From Candidatus Gastranaerophilales bacterium (GTDB lineage: Bacteria > Cyanobacteriota > Vampirovibrionia > Gastranaerophilales > Gastranaerophilaceae), in NCBI GenBank assembly GCA_944324395.1, contig CALUWC010000009.1, positions 1 through 64,000 on the forward strand: a stretch of 64,000 nucleotides of DNA, given 5' to 3'. The notes under the pieces were generated by a model, which made no database searches, was not told the DNA's origin, and was given only the letters and a program-made list of their open reading frames with translations. Positions 51,446 through 60,394 of this stretch are shown piece after piece. Position numbers and translations under genes: made by a program. Numbering within the stretch: position 1 is the stretch's first letter; each line of letters starts with the position of its first letter.

Positions 51446-52501
51446 TTATTCATAATTAAATTCAATTTTTATCAAATCTGATGATGAATCAACTATGATA
51501 TTATCCTTCACACTTGTATCATATTCTACTAATAGATCAATAAATTTATCTAATTCATCTTGCCTCAACAATCTTGTAATTGGAGTAAAAGACTGATTAT
51601 CCATATATATAGGATAAATATTTATCTTTGAATAAACTTTATTATCTATTTCAGAGAATTTCAATTCCGCAACCATGTTATACGGCTCAGTTTTTGCTCT
51701 GAAATTAGCAGGAAAAATAAAATTACCGATACCATATAAAACAGGTTTACCTTTGTATATCTCAATTGAATTCATATAATGCGGGCCATGACCAATTACA
51801 AAATCAGCCCCGTAATCAATAAATTTATGGGCATACTCTATTTGTAAATTAGTATTTTTCATCAAATCATATCCGAAATGAGGAAACATTATTACTTTTG
51901 AATCTTTATCATTTTCTTTTATTGTCTTAATTAAATTTTCTGCATTTTCAGGAGTTAATAAAAATGCACCGCATTTAGCTTCTTTTGCATAAAAATCGTA
52001 TTCTTTATCGTAATCTTTGTGATATTTATACCCGCCGATAATATACAAATTCACATTCTTATTATAAAGCGAAATTCGTTTAATAAACGGCATACTTGCT
52101 CTATCTAAATTGATACCTGCACCAAAAAATCCTATTCCTGCATCTTTCAATACCTTTTGAGTATCTAAAAGCCCTTGTAAATCATAATCCAAGATGTGAT
52201 TATTTCCCAGAGAAACCGCCGAAATCTTATATTTTTTAAGCAGTTGCGGAACAATCTCTTTATCTGCCCAGTGCAAAACTCTTTTCTTTTGAGCAATACT
52301 TGAAACCGTTACATCAGTCAAAGGGGTTTCCAGATTAGCTATATTAAAATCAAACCTGTTCAAAAATATTTCAACATTCTCAAACAGTACATCATAGCCT
52401 TTTTGTCTTAATATATTTATTCTCGCATTACGGTCATACTTGAGCTGATAATTTTCACCCGTTGTCAAATCACCAAAGAATCCAATACTGTATTCACTCA
52501 T
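51446..52501 (-). CDS. CapA-family protein (PGA_cap metallophosphatase fold)
   Basis: 351 residues. Typical CapA/PgsA elements in order: FFGDLTTG, NLETPLTD, SLGNNHILDYD, FPHFGYD, GHGPHYMNSIEIYKGKPVLYGIGNFIF. Family members are linked to poly-gamma-glutamate or capsule export, but the fold is a metallophosphoesterase and many homologues have other roles. Unlike Bacillus CapA it has no N-terminal membrane anchor or signal peptide, so it would be cytoplasmic. It precedes the radical-SAM/acyltransferase gene and the two are probably one operon. Confidence 0.85.
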   Translation of the reverse strand: MSEYSIGFFGDLTTGENYQLKYDRNARINILRQKGYDVLFENVEIFLNRFDFNIANLETPLTDVTVSSIAQKKRVLHWADKEIVPQLLKKYKISAVSLGNNHILDYDLQGLLDTQKVLKDAGIGFFGAGINLDRASMPFIKRISLYNKNVNLYIIGGYKYHKDYDKEYDFYAKEAKCGAFLLTPENAENLIKTIKENDKDSKVIMFPHFGYDLMKNTNLQIEYAHKFIDYGADFVIGHGPHYMNSIEIYKGKPVLYGIGNFIFPANFRAKTEPYNMVAELKFSEIDNKVYSKINIYPIYMDNQSFTPITRLLRQDELDKFIDLLVEYDTSVKDNIIVDSSSDLIKIEFNYE

Positions 52502-52604
52502 AACTCTGCTGCCTTAACTGTTACTGTTTATTAAACTCTATATATTATATTAAAATCTTAATAACCTTCAATCCTCTTAAATAATGAATAATAAAATCCT
52601 ACAA

Positions 52605-52916
52605 TCATTCATAAAATGCCCGTTCCGTAATCTCCTTCCATTTTGCATGATTGTAATTTTCGTAACTTTTGGAAAATTCTATCAATGCCTTGACTAATAC
52701 CCTGCCGCTGTCAGATTTACCAACTATTAAGTAATCTCCGTTAATATTCTCACAATATAAAATCTCTTTATGTACAATTTTATCAACATTGGTTTTAGGA
52801 TTTTTATTTATAACAGACTTAAGCCAGACATGCAAAAGTTTTAGCGGAGTTGTTTTTCGCATCAAAAGTTCTTCATTATGCTGTTGTAAAAATTTTGCAT
52901 ATTCAGAAATTATCAT
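52605..52916 (-). CDS. Hypothetical small protein
   Basis: 103 residues, not recognised. It begins MIISEYAKFLQQHNEELLM and is helical at both ends with a short strand pair (ILYCENINGDYLIVGKSDSG). No signal peptide. Little more can be said. Confidence 0.6.
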   Translation of the reverse strand: MIISEYAKFLQQHNEELLMRKTTPLKLLHVWLKSVINKNPKTNVDKIVHKEILYCENINGDYLIVGKSDSGRVLVKALIEFSKSYENYNHAKWKEITERAFYE

Positions 52917-52974
52917 TTTATATCCTTAGCAGTTATTTTTATGTTGTAAATAGATTTATTATATACATTTACCC

Positions 52975-53625
52975 CTACCCTTCCCATGGGGTAGTTGTCG
53001 CAAAACAAGTTATATCATAAATCCCGCATTTATTAAACTCATTTATCATTTCTTCAAAAGTTGAACCTGTTGTACATATATCATCAATTATAAGAATCTT
53101 TTTACCTGATATATATTTATCCTTGTTTACCTCAAATGCTTTTGATAAATTCAGCATTCGCTGGGATTTATTCAGCTTGTACTGAGGTTTTGTATCTTTT
53201 ATTCTTTTTATCAAATCAAAATTAATTTCAAATCCTGAAAGTTTTGAAAACTCATCAGCAACAAGTTCCATATGATTATATTTTCTTTTTTTCTTACGTT
53301 TCGGGAAAATCGGTACGGGAACAATCTGATAATTACCATTCAATCCCAATTTCTGCCAGTATTCCCACATAAATTTTGCCTGATAATATGCCAGTTCTTT
53401 CTGCCCGTGATATTTTAAACCCCTAATCATTTTCTGCAAATTTTTTGAATATACTCCGGCACAATAGATTGAAACCTCTTTATATTTTCGATTAACTCCG
53501 ACAGGTAAAAAATCTAATTCTTCAAAACACTTTGAACACATTTTGACAGATTCTTTGGAGCTTTTACAAAAATAACACTTCTTTTTATATATCCAATCTA
53601 ATAATCCCAGTAAAAAATCTTTCAT
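52975..53625 (-). CDS. comF: ComF-family phosphoribosyltransferase-like protein
   Basis: 216 residues. The N-terminal zinc ribbon has Cys17, Cys20, Cys30 and Cys33 (CYFCKSS...MCSKC), and the phosphoribosyltransferase domain has the PRPP loop ILIIDDICTTGSTFEE at about 173-188. ComFC works in uptake of transforming DNA in naturally competent bacteria. A typical ComF mid-region FPKRKKKRKYNHMELVA is present. With dprA and comM this is the third competence-associated gene in the window. Confidence 0.87.
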   Translation of the reverse strand: MKDFLLGLLDWIYKKKCYFCKSSKESVKMCSKCFEELDFLPVGVNRKYKEVSIYCAGVYSKNLQKMIRGLKYHGQKELAYYQAKFMWEYWQKLGLNGNYQIVPVPIFPKRKKKRKYNHMELVADEFSKLSGFEINFDLIKRIKDTKPQYKLNKSQRMLNLSKAFEVNKDKYISGKKILIIDDICTTGSTFEEMINEFNKCGIYDITCFATTTPWEG

Positions 53626-53684
53626 ATCTGAAGAATATCATATAATTAAAGTATTGTAAAAAGCTAGTTAGAAAAATTCCCTTG

Positions 53685-53693
53685 TGCTAAAAT
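53685..53693 (+). promoter_or_regulatory. Extended -10 before the 53702 gene
   Basis: TGC-TAAAAT at 53685-53693 (in CTTGTGCTAAAAT), with 8 nt to the ATG at 53702 and no Shine-Dalgarno. Confidence 0.5.
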
Positions 53694-53701
53694 TTTATAT
53701 T

Positions 53702-54895
53702 ATGAAAAAGATTTTACTTACAGCTTTAACACTATGCCTGCTGCAAACAGCAGTTCCGGCTCAAACAACAAATTTAACATTTCTATATATAAACGGTTCA
53801 AATAACAATGATACTAAAATGAAAAACTGGTATATAAACGGAGTGAAAAAACTTCACCCTGTTTTAAAAGAAAAATTTGAGCAAAATCAGGAAATAAAAG
53901 CATGGACTGAAAAAAACAGTTTAATTATAGAAGAAGAACCTCAAATATTTTTCTGGGGATATGACAGCAAAACAGATCTTGATTTTGTAAAAGAAAGACT
54001 AAATTTATCTAAAGCTATAAGTTCTCTATTAGCATACGAAATAAGGAGTTTACTGACTCAATTCATGCATGATGCAATCTGGGTTCAGAAAACTCACAAT
54101 ATGCTGCCTATTTTGGACGGATTAAATGACAGAATTAAAGAACAGGCAAATAATGGTCAAAATGTAATTCTCTACGGATATTCCGCCGGAAGTTTTGTAA
54201 CATATCAATATATGCTGTACAAACTTCCATATATCAAATTTGACAAACTTTTTGCCGCATTGAATGCGGATAAAGATATTATACAGCTGGCCCATGAACA
54301 TCCGCAGAAAGATACCTGCCTTTCCGCTCTATCTTATGAAAAAGGCAATATAGGAGTTATAACAAATCAGGGACATCTTGTTTTAAATCAAGATAAAGAA
54401 CAATTAAAACAAAACTATTTAAAAATGAATGAAATAACGGATAAATACTGTGCTCCCAAAGGCTATGTCAGAGGAGTTGTAAATTTCGCAAGTCCTGTTC
54501 CGCTGTTTTATTCTGATATGGCTGATCCTGATTATGAAATGACATTTTATAATAAGTATTTATATAAATATATTATTGAAAACGGAATATACTTCCTGAC
54601 CGTCAATTTCAGAGAAGATCCTATGGGATTTCCAACAAGCGACAATCTCACATTGAAAGAAATCGAGAATTTAGCTGATATAAAATTTGAAAATCCGACC
54701 GGTGTTGTTTATGATAATTCAGGAGTATGGTCAAAACGGCCTGCAATATTTGCCCATACCTCATACTGGTCTGCCAGAAAAACATTTGCCAAAAGTGTTG
54801 TTAAAAGTTTTGTAAATGGAACTAAATTTTATTATGACAAAAATTATCAAAATAAAGAGTTAGATAAAAAAGAGAAAAAATCAGAGGTGCTATAA
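53702..54895 (+). CDS. Exported serine-hydrolase-like protein
   Basis: 397 residues. The ATG at 53702 gives a clean signal peptide (MKKILLTALTLCLLQTAVPAQ). VILYGYSAGSFVTYQYM has the G-x-S-x-G nucleophile elbow of alpha/beta hydrolases; FLYINGSNNND upstream could be the first strand with the oxyanion loop. The other catalytic residues are not obvious, so enzyme activity is an inference. It is the first gene of a unit with 54895, nagZ and 56481, and the next ATG overlaps its stop (TAATG). Confidence 0.65.
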   Translation: MKKILLTALTLCLLQTAVPAQTTNLTFLYINGSNNNDTKMKNWYINGVKKLHPVLKEKFEQNQEIKAWTEKNSLIIEEEPQIFFWGYDSKTDLDFVKERLNLSKAISSLLAYEIRSLLTQFMHDAIWVQKTHNMLPILDGLNDRIKEQANNGQNVILYGYSAGSFVTYQYMLYKLPYIKFDKLFAALNADKDIIQLAHEHPQKDTCLSALSYEKGNIGVITNQGHLVLNQDKEQLKQNYLKMNEITDKYCAPKGYVRGVVNFASPVPLFYSDMADPDYEMTFYNKYLYKYIIENGIYFLTVNFREDPMGFPTSDNLTLKEIENLADIKFENPTGVVYDNSGVWSKRPAIFAHTSYWSARKTFAKSVVKSFVNGTKFYYDKNYQNKELDKKEKKSEVL

Positions 54896-55488
54896 TGACT
54901 CAAACTCAACATTCAATATTATTTGATCCGGGATTTGCACAACACACAACTATTCTGTCATTAAATACAGAATATATTTACGCTGCCATAAATCAGTTTA
55001 AAAATTTCGGACAAAAGAAGATGAAATTCAAAATGCTATACCCGCAAATTGTAAAAATGGTTGATAACAATACCGGATTTTGTCTGGGATGTTTAATGTG
55101 GGCAGTTTATATAAAATCACATAAAAATGTAGAAATTGAAGGTAATCCTTGTTTCGGCGACACTTATGATGAAACCGAAACTGTCGAAGAAATTGACTAC
55201 TCAATTGAATATTTTAATCAATTAAAAAAAGATGCAAAGTATTATCTTGGCACAGATTACGAAATAAACCCAAAATATATAGAAGTTTTAAAACTTTATA
55301 AAAAATTTCTGGTTTTGAATAAGAATTTTACACAAACAAAAACTTCAGAAGATTTACTGCTGCCAGAAGAAATAAAAATTCCAAATAAAGAAGATCTGGA
55401 TAAAATTTATAATAAAATTCATGAAGTTATTAAAACCGGAAACCTGATAGATTTACTTGAAGATTTTAATCTGATACACAAAGGATAA
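54895..55488 (+). CDS. Hypothetical protein
   Basis: 197 residues, not recognised. It begins MTQTQHSILFDPGFAQHT and has one CLGCLMW segment with a CxxC. It is mostly helical and charged with no signal peptide. The start overlaps the previous stop by 1 nt, GAGGTG serves as ribosome site, and nagZ starts 2 nt after its stop, so it sits tightly inside this operon. Confidence 0.7.
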   Translation: MTQTQHSILFDPGFAQHTTILSLNTEYIYAAINQFKNFGQKKMKFKMLYPQIVKMVDNNTGFCLGCLMWAVYIKSHKNVEIEGNPCFGDTYDETETVEEIDYSIEYFNQLKKDAKYYLGTDYEINPKYIEVLKLYKKFLVLNKNFTQTKTSEDLLLPEEIKIPNKEDLDKIYNKIHEVIKTGNLIDLLEDFNLIHKG

Positions 55489-55489
55489 A

Positions 55490-56467
55490 ATGGTTACACT
55501 AAAAGAAAAATTATACCAGATGTTCATTCTCGGAACTGACGGGAATGGCTACCTTGAAGCTTTACATAACGGTCTTGGCGGAATAATATTTTTCACACAT
55601 GATATTAGAACTTCACTACAATTCAAAGATTTAATATCAGATATTAAAACCGGCAGCCTGATTTCTCCATTTTTATCAATTGATCAAGAAGGGGGCAGAG
55701 TTGAACGGACAGAAAATATTCACAACGGTAAAAAATATTTATCCGCCAGATATGCATTTGAAAAAGGTGAAAATTTTCTTGCCAAACAAACTAAAGAAAT
55801 CGCTCAGGAGCTGAAAACTTTCGGAATTAACTTAAATTTTGCTCCCTGCATTGATACAAATACAAATCCTGATAACCCGATAATCGGAGAACGGGCTTTT
55901 TCATCAAATCCTGATGATGTTATAAAGGGGGAAAAGATAGTTTCAAAAATTTATAAAGAAAATGGAATAATTCCATGTGTAAAGCATTTCCCCGGTCATG
56001 GCGACACAAATACAGACAGCCACCTTACTCTGCCTGAAATTGCTCTTCCTCTTGAAAGAATGGAAGAAACTCATATTAAACCTTTTAAATTCGCAGTGAA
56101 AAACGGAGCTGAAATGATTATGGCTGCCCACATACACTGTATCTGCTTCGAAAAAGAACCAATTCCGGCGTCCTTAAGCAAAAATGCAATAAATTATCTC
56201 AGAAATATCCTGAACTATAAAGGTGTAATAATAACTGATGATATGATTATGAAAGGTGTAAGCTCATTTAATGACACAGAAGCTGCACTTATGGCTATCC
56301 ATGCCGGTGTTAACATGCTGATTTACAGGAATTCTAATAAAAATACAATTAACATAATTGAAAACCTTTATAAAAAAGCTATAATTGATAAAGAACTTCA
56401 AGAAAAAATCAATATTTCATACAAAAAAATAACAGATTTAAAAACAAAATATTCAATAATCAAATAA
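55490..56467 (+). CDS. nagZ: Glycoside hydrolase family 3 beta-N-acetylhexosaminidase (NagZ-like)
   Basis: 325 residues, a compact one-domain GH3. KHFPGHGDTNTDSHLTLPEI holds the catalytic loop, SIDQEGGRVERT and GVIITDDMIMKGV (nucleophile Asp) are typical of NagZ. It removes N-acetylglucosamine from muropeptides in the cytoplasm; no signal peptide is seen. With the MpaA-like amidase at 44800 it supports a peptidoglycan recycling route. Confidence 0.9.
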   Translation: MVTLKEKLYQMFILGTDGNGYLEALHNGLGGIIFFTHDIRTSLQFKDLISDIKTGSLISPFLSIDQEGGRVERTENIHNGKKYLSARYAFEKGENFLAKQTKEIAQELKTFGINLNFAPCIDTNTNPDNPIIGERAFSSNPDDVIKGEKIVSKIYKENGIIPCVKHFPGHGDTNTDSHLTLPEIALPLERMEETHIKPFKFAVKNGAEMIMAAHIHCICFEKEPIPASLSKNAINYLRNILNYKGVIITDDMIMKGVSSFNDTEAALMAIHAGVNMLIYRNSNKNTINIIENLYKKAIIDKELQEKINISYKKITDLKTKYSIIK

Positions 56468-56480
56468 GGAGCAATATTTA

Positions 56481-57062
56481 ATGAAACTCAATAAAAATGA
56501 AAAAATAGCGGTTATATTAGTTATGGTTCTTATTATCAGTGCATTAAGCTGTCTTATTATAAATACAATAACACCAAAAGAAAATAAGGTTTCATTAATA
56601 GTTGTCCTTCATCAAGAAGAAGCTAATATACCGAGAACAATAAAATTAACAGCAAAAAAATACCATGCCTACGAAGATTTATACAATACAAAAGAACCAT
56701 TATTCGTTTACGGCTACACTTCAGCATATTCAACACGAAGCGGAAGTCTGCAATTCCATGAAGAAATGCAAAAGAGATTTAAAAAAGAGAAATTAAATTA
56801 TAAATATCTGGCAGTAAAAAATTGGAGAAACATCTCCGCAGAACTTATCGCAAAATATGAGAAGGATATTACACCGAGCGGGGAAGTCTGTGCTCCCGAA
56901 TATGAACTTGACAAAAAGCTGCAGAATTTGATTGATATATCTGAAAGCTGTATGGAAAATGCCTGTATTATAGATAATAAAAAGAATAAAATGATTGTTA
57001 TCAGTCGTGATATAGATTTTATTATAAAGGTATTAAAAGAACACAATCCGCCAAAACAATAG
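56481..57062 (+). CDS. Membrane-anchored hypothetical protein
   Basis: 193 residues. One N-terminal membrane helix at about 10-31, then a soluble domain. PLFVYGYTSAYSTRSGSLQFHEEM could be a thioredoxin-like first strand and helix in which the usual CxxC is replaced by S-x-x-S, but this is a weak impression. AAGGAG about 12 nt before the ATG. Last gene of the 53702-57062 unit. Confidence 0.65.
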   Translation: MKLNKNEKIAVILVMVLIISALSCLIINTITPKENKVSLIVVLHQEEANIPRTIKLTAKKYHAYEDLYNTKEPLFVYGYTSAYSTRSGSLQFHEEMQKRFKKEKLNYKYLAVKNWRNISAELIAKYEKDITPSGEVCAPEYELDKKLQNLIDISESCMENACIIDNKKNKMIVISRDIDFIIKVLKEHNPPKQ

Positions 57063-57120
57063 TTAACAAACTTGCGAAAAACCATTTAGAAAGTATAATT
57101 TATTTAAAAAGGGAGAGTGT

Positions 57121-58371
57121 ATGAATCTGGAACATTTAAAGAAAACTGATCCGCTTATTGCAGAACAAATAGAATTAGAACTGGCAAGACAGCAGGAAAC
57201 AATAGAACTTATCGCAAGTGAAAATTGCACATCACAAGCAGTAATGGAAGCATGCGGAAGCGTGTTAACAAATAAATATGCGGAAGGAAAACCGCACAAG
57301 CGTTACTACAACGGCTGCGAGCATATTGATATTATTGAGGAAACAGCCCAAAAAAGAGCATGCGAATTATTCCATATGGACCATGCAAATGTTCAGCCTC
57401 ACAGCGGAGCTCAGGCTAATATGGCAGTTTTTATGGCAACAATGAAACCGGGCGACAGAGTATTAAGTATGGATTTATCTAACGGCGGACACTTATCCCA
57501 TGGGTCACCCGTTAATTTTTCAGGATTATACTATGACGTAAAAAGCTACGGAATAAATGATAACGGGGAAATAGATTATGACGAAGTAAGAAAAATAGCA
57601 CTCGAGCATAAACCTAAACTCATCATCTGCGGAGCAAGCAACTATTCAAAAATAATTGATTTCAAAAAATTCAAAGAAATAGCAGATGAAGCAGGTGCAT
57701 TATTGTTAGCGGATATTGCACATATTGCCGGTTTAGTTGCTGCCGGAGTTCACCCGTCGCCTGCACCGTATTGCGACTTTGTAACAACAACAACACATAA
57801 ATCTCTAAGAGGTCCCAGAGGCGGAATAATTATGTGCAAAGAACAATATGCCAAAGATATTGATAAAGCAGTATTTCCAGGGTTGCAAGGCGGACCTTTG
57901 GAGCACATTATCGCAGGAAAAGCCGTAGCCCTTTTAGAAGCTTCAAAACCTGAGTTTGTTGAATATGCAAAACAAATTGTTAAAAATGCAAAAGCACTTG
58001 CTCAAGGTTTGATGGATGAAGGTATGGATATTGTCGGCGGAATGACCGAAAACCACCTGATGACATTAGATTTAAGGAGAACAGGTAAAACGGGAAAAGA
58101 TATGGCAAATGTTTTGGAAACTGTAGGTATTACAGCAAACAAAAATACGGTGCCAAACGATCCTCAAAGTCCTTTTGTGACAAGCGGAATAAGACTTGGA
58201 ACACCTGCAGTTACAACAAGAGGTTTTAAAGAAGAAGATATGACAGAAGTTGCAAAAATTATTGCATCTGCAGTATTTTCGTCAGATAATACAATTGCAT
58301 TGCAAAATTTACGGGAAAGATCTCTAAAATTATGCAAAAAACACCCTTTATACAGTGAAAATAAGGAGTAG
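57121..58371 (+). CDS. glyA: Serine hydroxymethyltransferase
   Basis: 416 residues. It interconverts serine and glycine and makes methylene-tetrahydrofolate. PLP Lys227 lies in [42 protein letters not shown] and [14 protein letters not shown] are family signatures. AAAGGGAGAG precedes the ATG. The next gene begins within its 3' end. Confidence 0.96.
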   Translation: MNLEHLKKTDPLIAEQIELELARQQETIELIASENCTSQAVMEACGSVLTNKYAEGKPHKRYYNGCEHIDIIEETAQKRACELFHMDHANVQPHSGAQANMAVFMATMKPGDRVLSMDLSNGGHLSHGSPVNFSGLYYDVKSYGINDNGEIDYDEVRKIALEHKPKLIICGASNYSKIIDFKKFKEIADEAGALLLADIAHIAGLVAAGVHPSPAPYCDFVTTTTHKSLRGPRGGIIMCKEQYAKDIDKAVFPGLQGGPLEHIIAGKAVALLEASKPEFVEYAKQIVKNAKALAQGLMDEGMDIVGGMTENHLMTLDLRRTGKTGKDMANVLETVGITANKNTVPNDPQSPFVTSGIRLGTPAVTTRGFKEEDMTEVAKIIASAVFSSDNTIALQNLRERSLKLCKKHPLYSENKE

Positions 58372-59413
58372 AATTATAATTATTAAGTTAGCACATTCAC
58401 AAATAATCGGAACGGTAATAGCCTATATATTCGGGGTATTCATTGTGCCTATGGTTATAAGTTTTTCTAAAAAAGAAGGACTTGTGGATGTTCCAAATGA
58501 AAGAAAAATTCATACAAAACCGATATCCCGGCTTGGAGGAATTGCTGTATGGGCAAGTACAATGCTTACTTTTTTATGCCTTGTACTTATGAGTTATTAT
58601 CCTTACGGGAAACTAATGTCAGGAATTCTGTTAGGAAGTTCTTTAATGTTTCTGCTTGGATTAATTGATGATGTATACGGATTGGGAGCAAAGTTTAAAT
58701 TACTCATACAACTGTCAATTGCAACCATTGTATATTTGCTTGGAGTTCAGATAAATAGTGTTCCGTTTTTCGGCGGATTAGATTTAGGGTGGCTTTCTTA
58801 TCCTATAACTTTACTATGGATTGTCGGTATTTCAAACGCAGTTAATTTTATAGACGGAGTTGACGGATTGGCCGGCTCTGTTGTTACAGTCAATTCAGTT
58901 ACACTTGCAATTTTAGCAATCACACTTAGTCCTCCAAATCCTATAAGTGCATTGATAGGATTTATTCTTGCAGGTTCAATGCTGGCATTTTTAACTTTCA
59001 ACTTTAACCCTGCGAAAATTTTTATGGGTGACAGTGGCTCACTATTCTCAGGATTTATACTTGCAACAATTTCTATTACAGGAGTTATGAAGGTTGCAAC
59101 TCTGGCTATTTTATTACCATTTGTCGTTCTTGCAGTACCTATTATTGATATTACCTATGCAAGTCTAAGAAGAATAGCAAAAGGACAATCACCTTTCGTG
59201 GCTGATGCAGAACATATACATCACAAATTACTGCATGCCGGATTCTCTCAAAAGAAAACTGTTGTAATTATCACATCGGTGGCAATTCTATCAGGCGGAT
59301 TGGCATGTCTGTTTGCAAGCCATAATGCCATAAAATACTATTTCTTCCTGATATTAGCCGTAATTGCAATTATGTTATTTCTAAATTTAATCAGAGTCTT
59401 GACAAAGAAATAA
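58355..59413 (+). CDS. MraY/WecA-family sugar-1-phosphate transferase
   Basis: About 345-352 residues with 10-11 membrane helices. [44 protein letters not shown] and [10 protein letters not shown] are the WecA/TagO signatures. It moves a sugar-1-phosphate, usually GlcNAc or a relative, to undecaprenyl phosphate for a surface polymer. The start is unusual. AAGGAG at 58363-58368 is well placed for an ATA or ATT codon at 58376-58381, but no ATG, GTG or TTG is there. The only standard codon in frame is GTG at 58355, inside glyA, without a Shine-Dalgarno. I give the GTG coordinates with that reservation. Confidence 0.9.
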   Translation: MKIRSRIIIIKLAHSQIIGTVIAYIFGVFIVPMVISFSKKEGLVDVPNERKIHTKPISRLGGIAVWASTMLTFLCLVLMSYYPYGKLMSGILLGSSLMFLLGLIDDVYGLGAKFKLLIQLSIATIVYLLGVQINSVPFFGGLDLGWLSYPITLLWIVGISNAVNFIDGVDGLAGSVVTVNSVTLAILAITLSPPNPISALIGFILAGSMLAFLTFNFNPAKIFMGDSGSLFSGFILATISITGVMKVATLAILLPFVVLAVPIIDITYASLRRIAKGQSPFVADAEHIHHKLLHAGFSQKKTVVIITSVAILSGGLACLFASHNAIKYYFFLILAVIAIMLFLNLIRVLTKK

Positions 59414-59427
59414 CTTTCGTTTATAAT
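59399..59427 (+). promoter_or_regulatory. Perfect consensus sigma70 promoter
   Basis: TTGACA (59399-59404), a 17-nt spacer and TATAAT (59422-59427), starting inside the last codons of the WecA-like gene. The predicted start near 59434 gives a leader of about 150 nt before the 59584 gene. Confidence 0.8.
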
Positions 59428-59583
59428 GTAGGGCATAAAAATTTAGAATTTGATTACTCAGTTTTATACAGAGTTTTTCGTCTGAATAGAATATTTAAGT
59501 GCAGATTCTAACATAGAGTTAAGTTAACTAAGTATCAGAAACTTAATTAAATATCGTATTGTAACCAGATAAGGATATTAATT

Positions 59584-60132
59584 ATGAAAACGCAAGCAAT
59601 ACAAGGACATGAACAAAGACGAACTGTATTAGCACCGGTAGGGATAGGTGCAGTAGCAGGAGCTGCCGGCGGATACGCATTAAAATATGCATATCCGGTA
59701 ACTGCGGACGAAAAAATGACCGATGAATACATCAAAGTAATGAATAAAATAAACAAACAAAAAACTGAGTACAATTTCAGAACCGAAAAGTACATAAATT
59801 CAATAAAAGAAAAACCAAAAAGATCTTTAGCCGAAGATGAATTCGTAAAAATGTTTGACGGATTGATTGATGGTGACAATGTCGGCACCAAAAGAATACG
59901 TCAGGCAATATCAAATATTCAAAAGCAAAAACCTGATGAACTTTTGGAATTTAAAAGAATATGCAAGGCTTCATCAGAAATTGCAAATAAAACAGCTCAA
60001 CAATGCATTAACGCATATAACCTTGTAACAAAACATATAAGACCGACGTCTTTCTTCCTGATAACAGGAGCTGTTGTCGGAGCTGTTATTGCACTGGTAA
60101 ACGATATTCTAAAAACAGATGTTAAAGAATAA
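59584..60132 (+). CDS. Hypothetical protein with membrane segments at both ends
   Basis: 182 residues, not recognised. A short hydrophobic Gly-rich stretch at about 16-35 (VLAPVGIGAVAGAAGGYALKY) and another at about 152-172 flank a charged helical middle region. AAGGA lies about 10 nt before the ATG. It has a perfect promoter and a terminator of its own, so it may be strongly expressed. The Gly-rich segments resemble those of the 35727 protein. Confidence 0.75.
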   Translation: MKTQAIQGHEQRRTVLAPVGIGAVAGAAGGYALKYAYPVTADEKMTDEYIKVMNKINKQKTEYNFRTEKYINSIKEKPKRSLAEDEFVKMFDGLIDGDNVGTKRIRQAISNIQKQKPDELLEFKRICKASSEIANKTAQQCINAYNLVTKHIRPTSFFLITGAVVGAVIALVNDILKTDVKE

Positions 60133-60167
60133 TAACTGTATTTATATTAATTGAGTCTAATATAAAT

Positions 60168-60191
60168 GAAGGCAGGGTATCCTGTCTTTTC
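60168..60191 (+). terminator. Terminator after the 59584 gene
   Basis: GAAGGCAGG (60168-60176) pairs with CCTGTCTTTTC (60181-60191, one G-U pair), followed by TTTTT. Confidence 0.75.
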
Positions 60192-60194
60192 TTT

Positions 60195-60380
60195 TTATAA
60201 AGATTTATCAAACTCACTTTCATAGCCATATTGCGAAAATAATTTTACCCGATTTTCAGCCATACATTCCTGAGCAGTCCGCTCATAATTATCAATCTGT
60301 TCTTCCAATTCTCTGTCATGCTTAGGAAACAATCTGAATAACTGTTTTAAATCAAATAAACAAAAACTGATTTCAGGCAT
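60195..60380 (-). CDS. Small hypothetical protein
   Basis: About 61 residues from ATG 60380 (GTG at 60386 is the alternative). GAGG lies 10 nt upstream. It begins MPEISFCLFDLKQLFRLFPKHDRELEEQIDNYERTAQEC and is mostly charged and helical. I cannot name a family; the small size and AT-rich context keep confidence modest. Confidence 0.5.
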   Translation of the reverse strand: MPEISFCLFDLKQLFRLFPKHDRELEEQIDNYERTAQECMAENRVKLFSQYGYESEFDKSL

Positions 60381-60394
60381 AGTCACATATCCTC

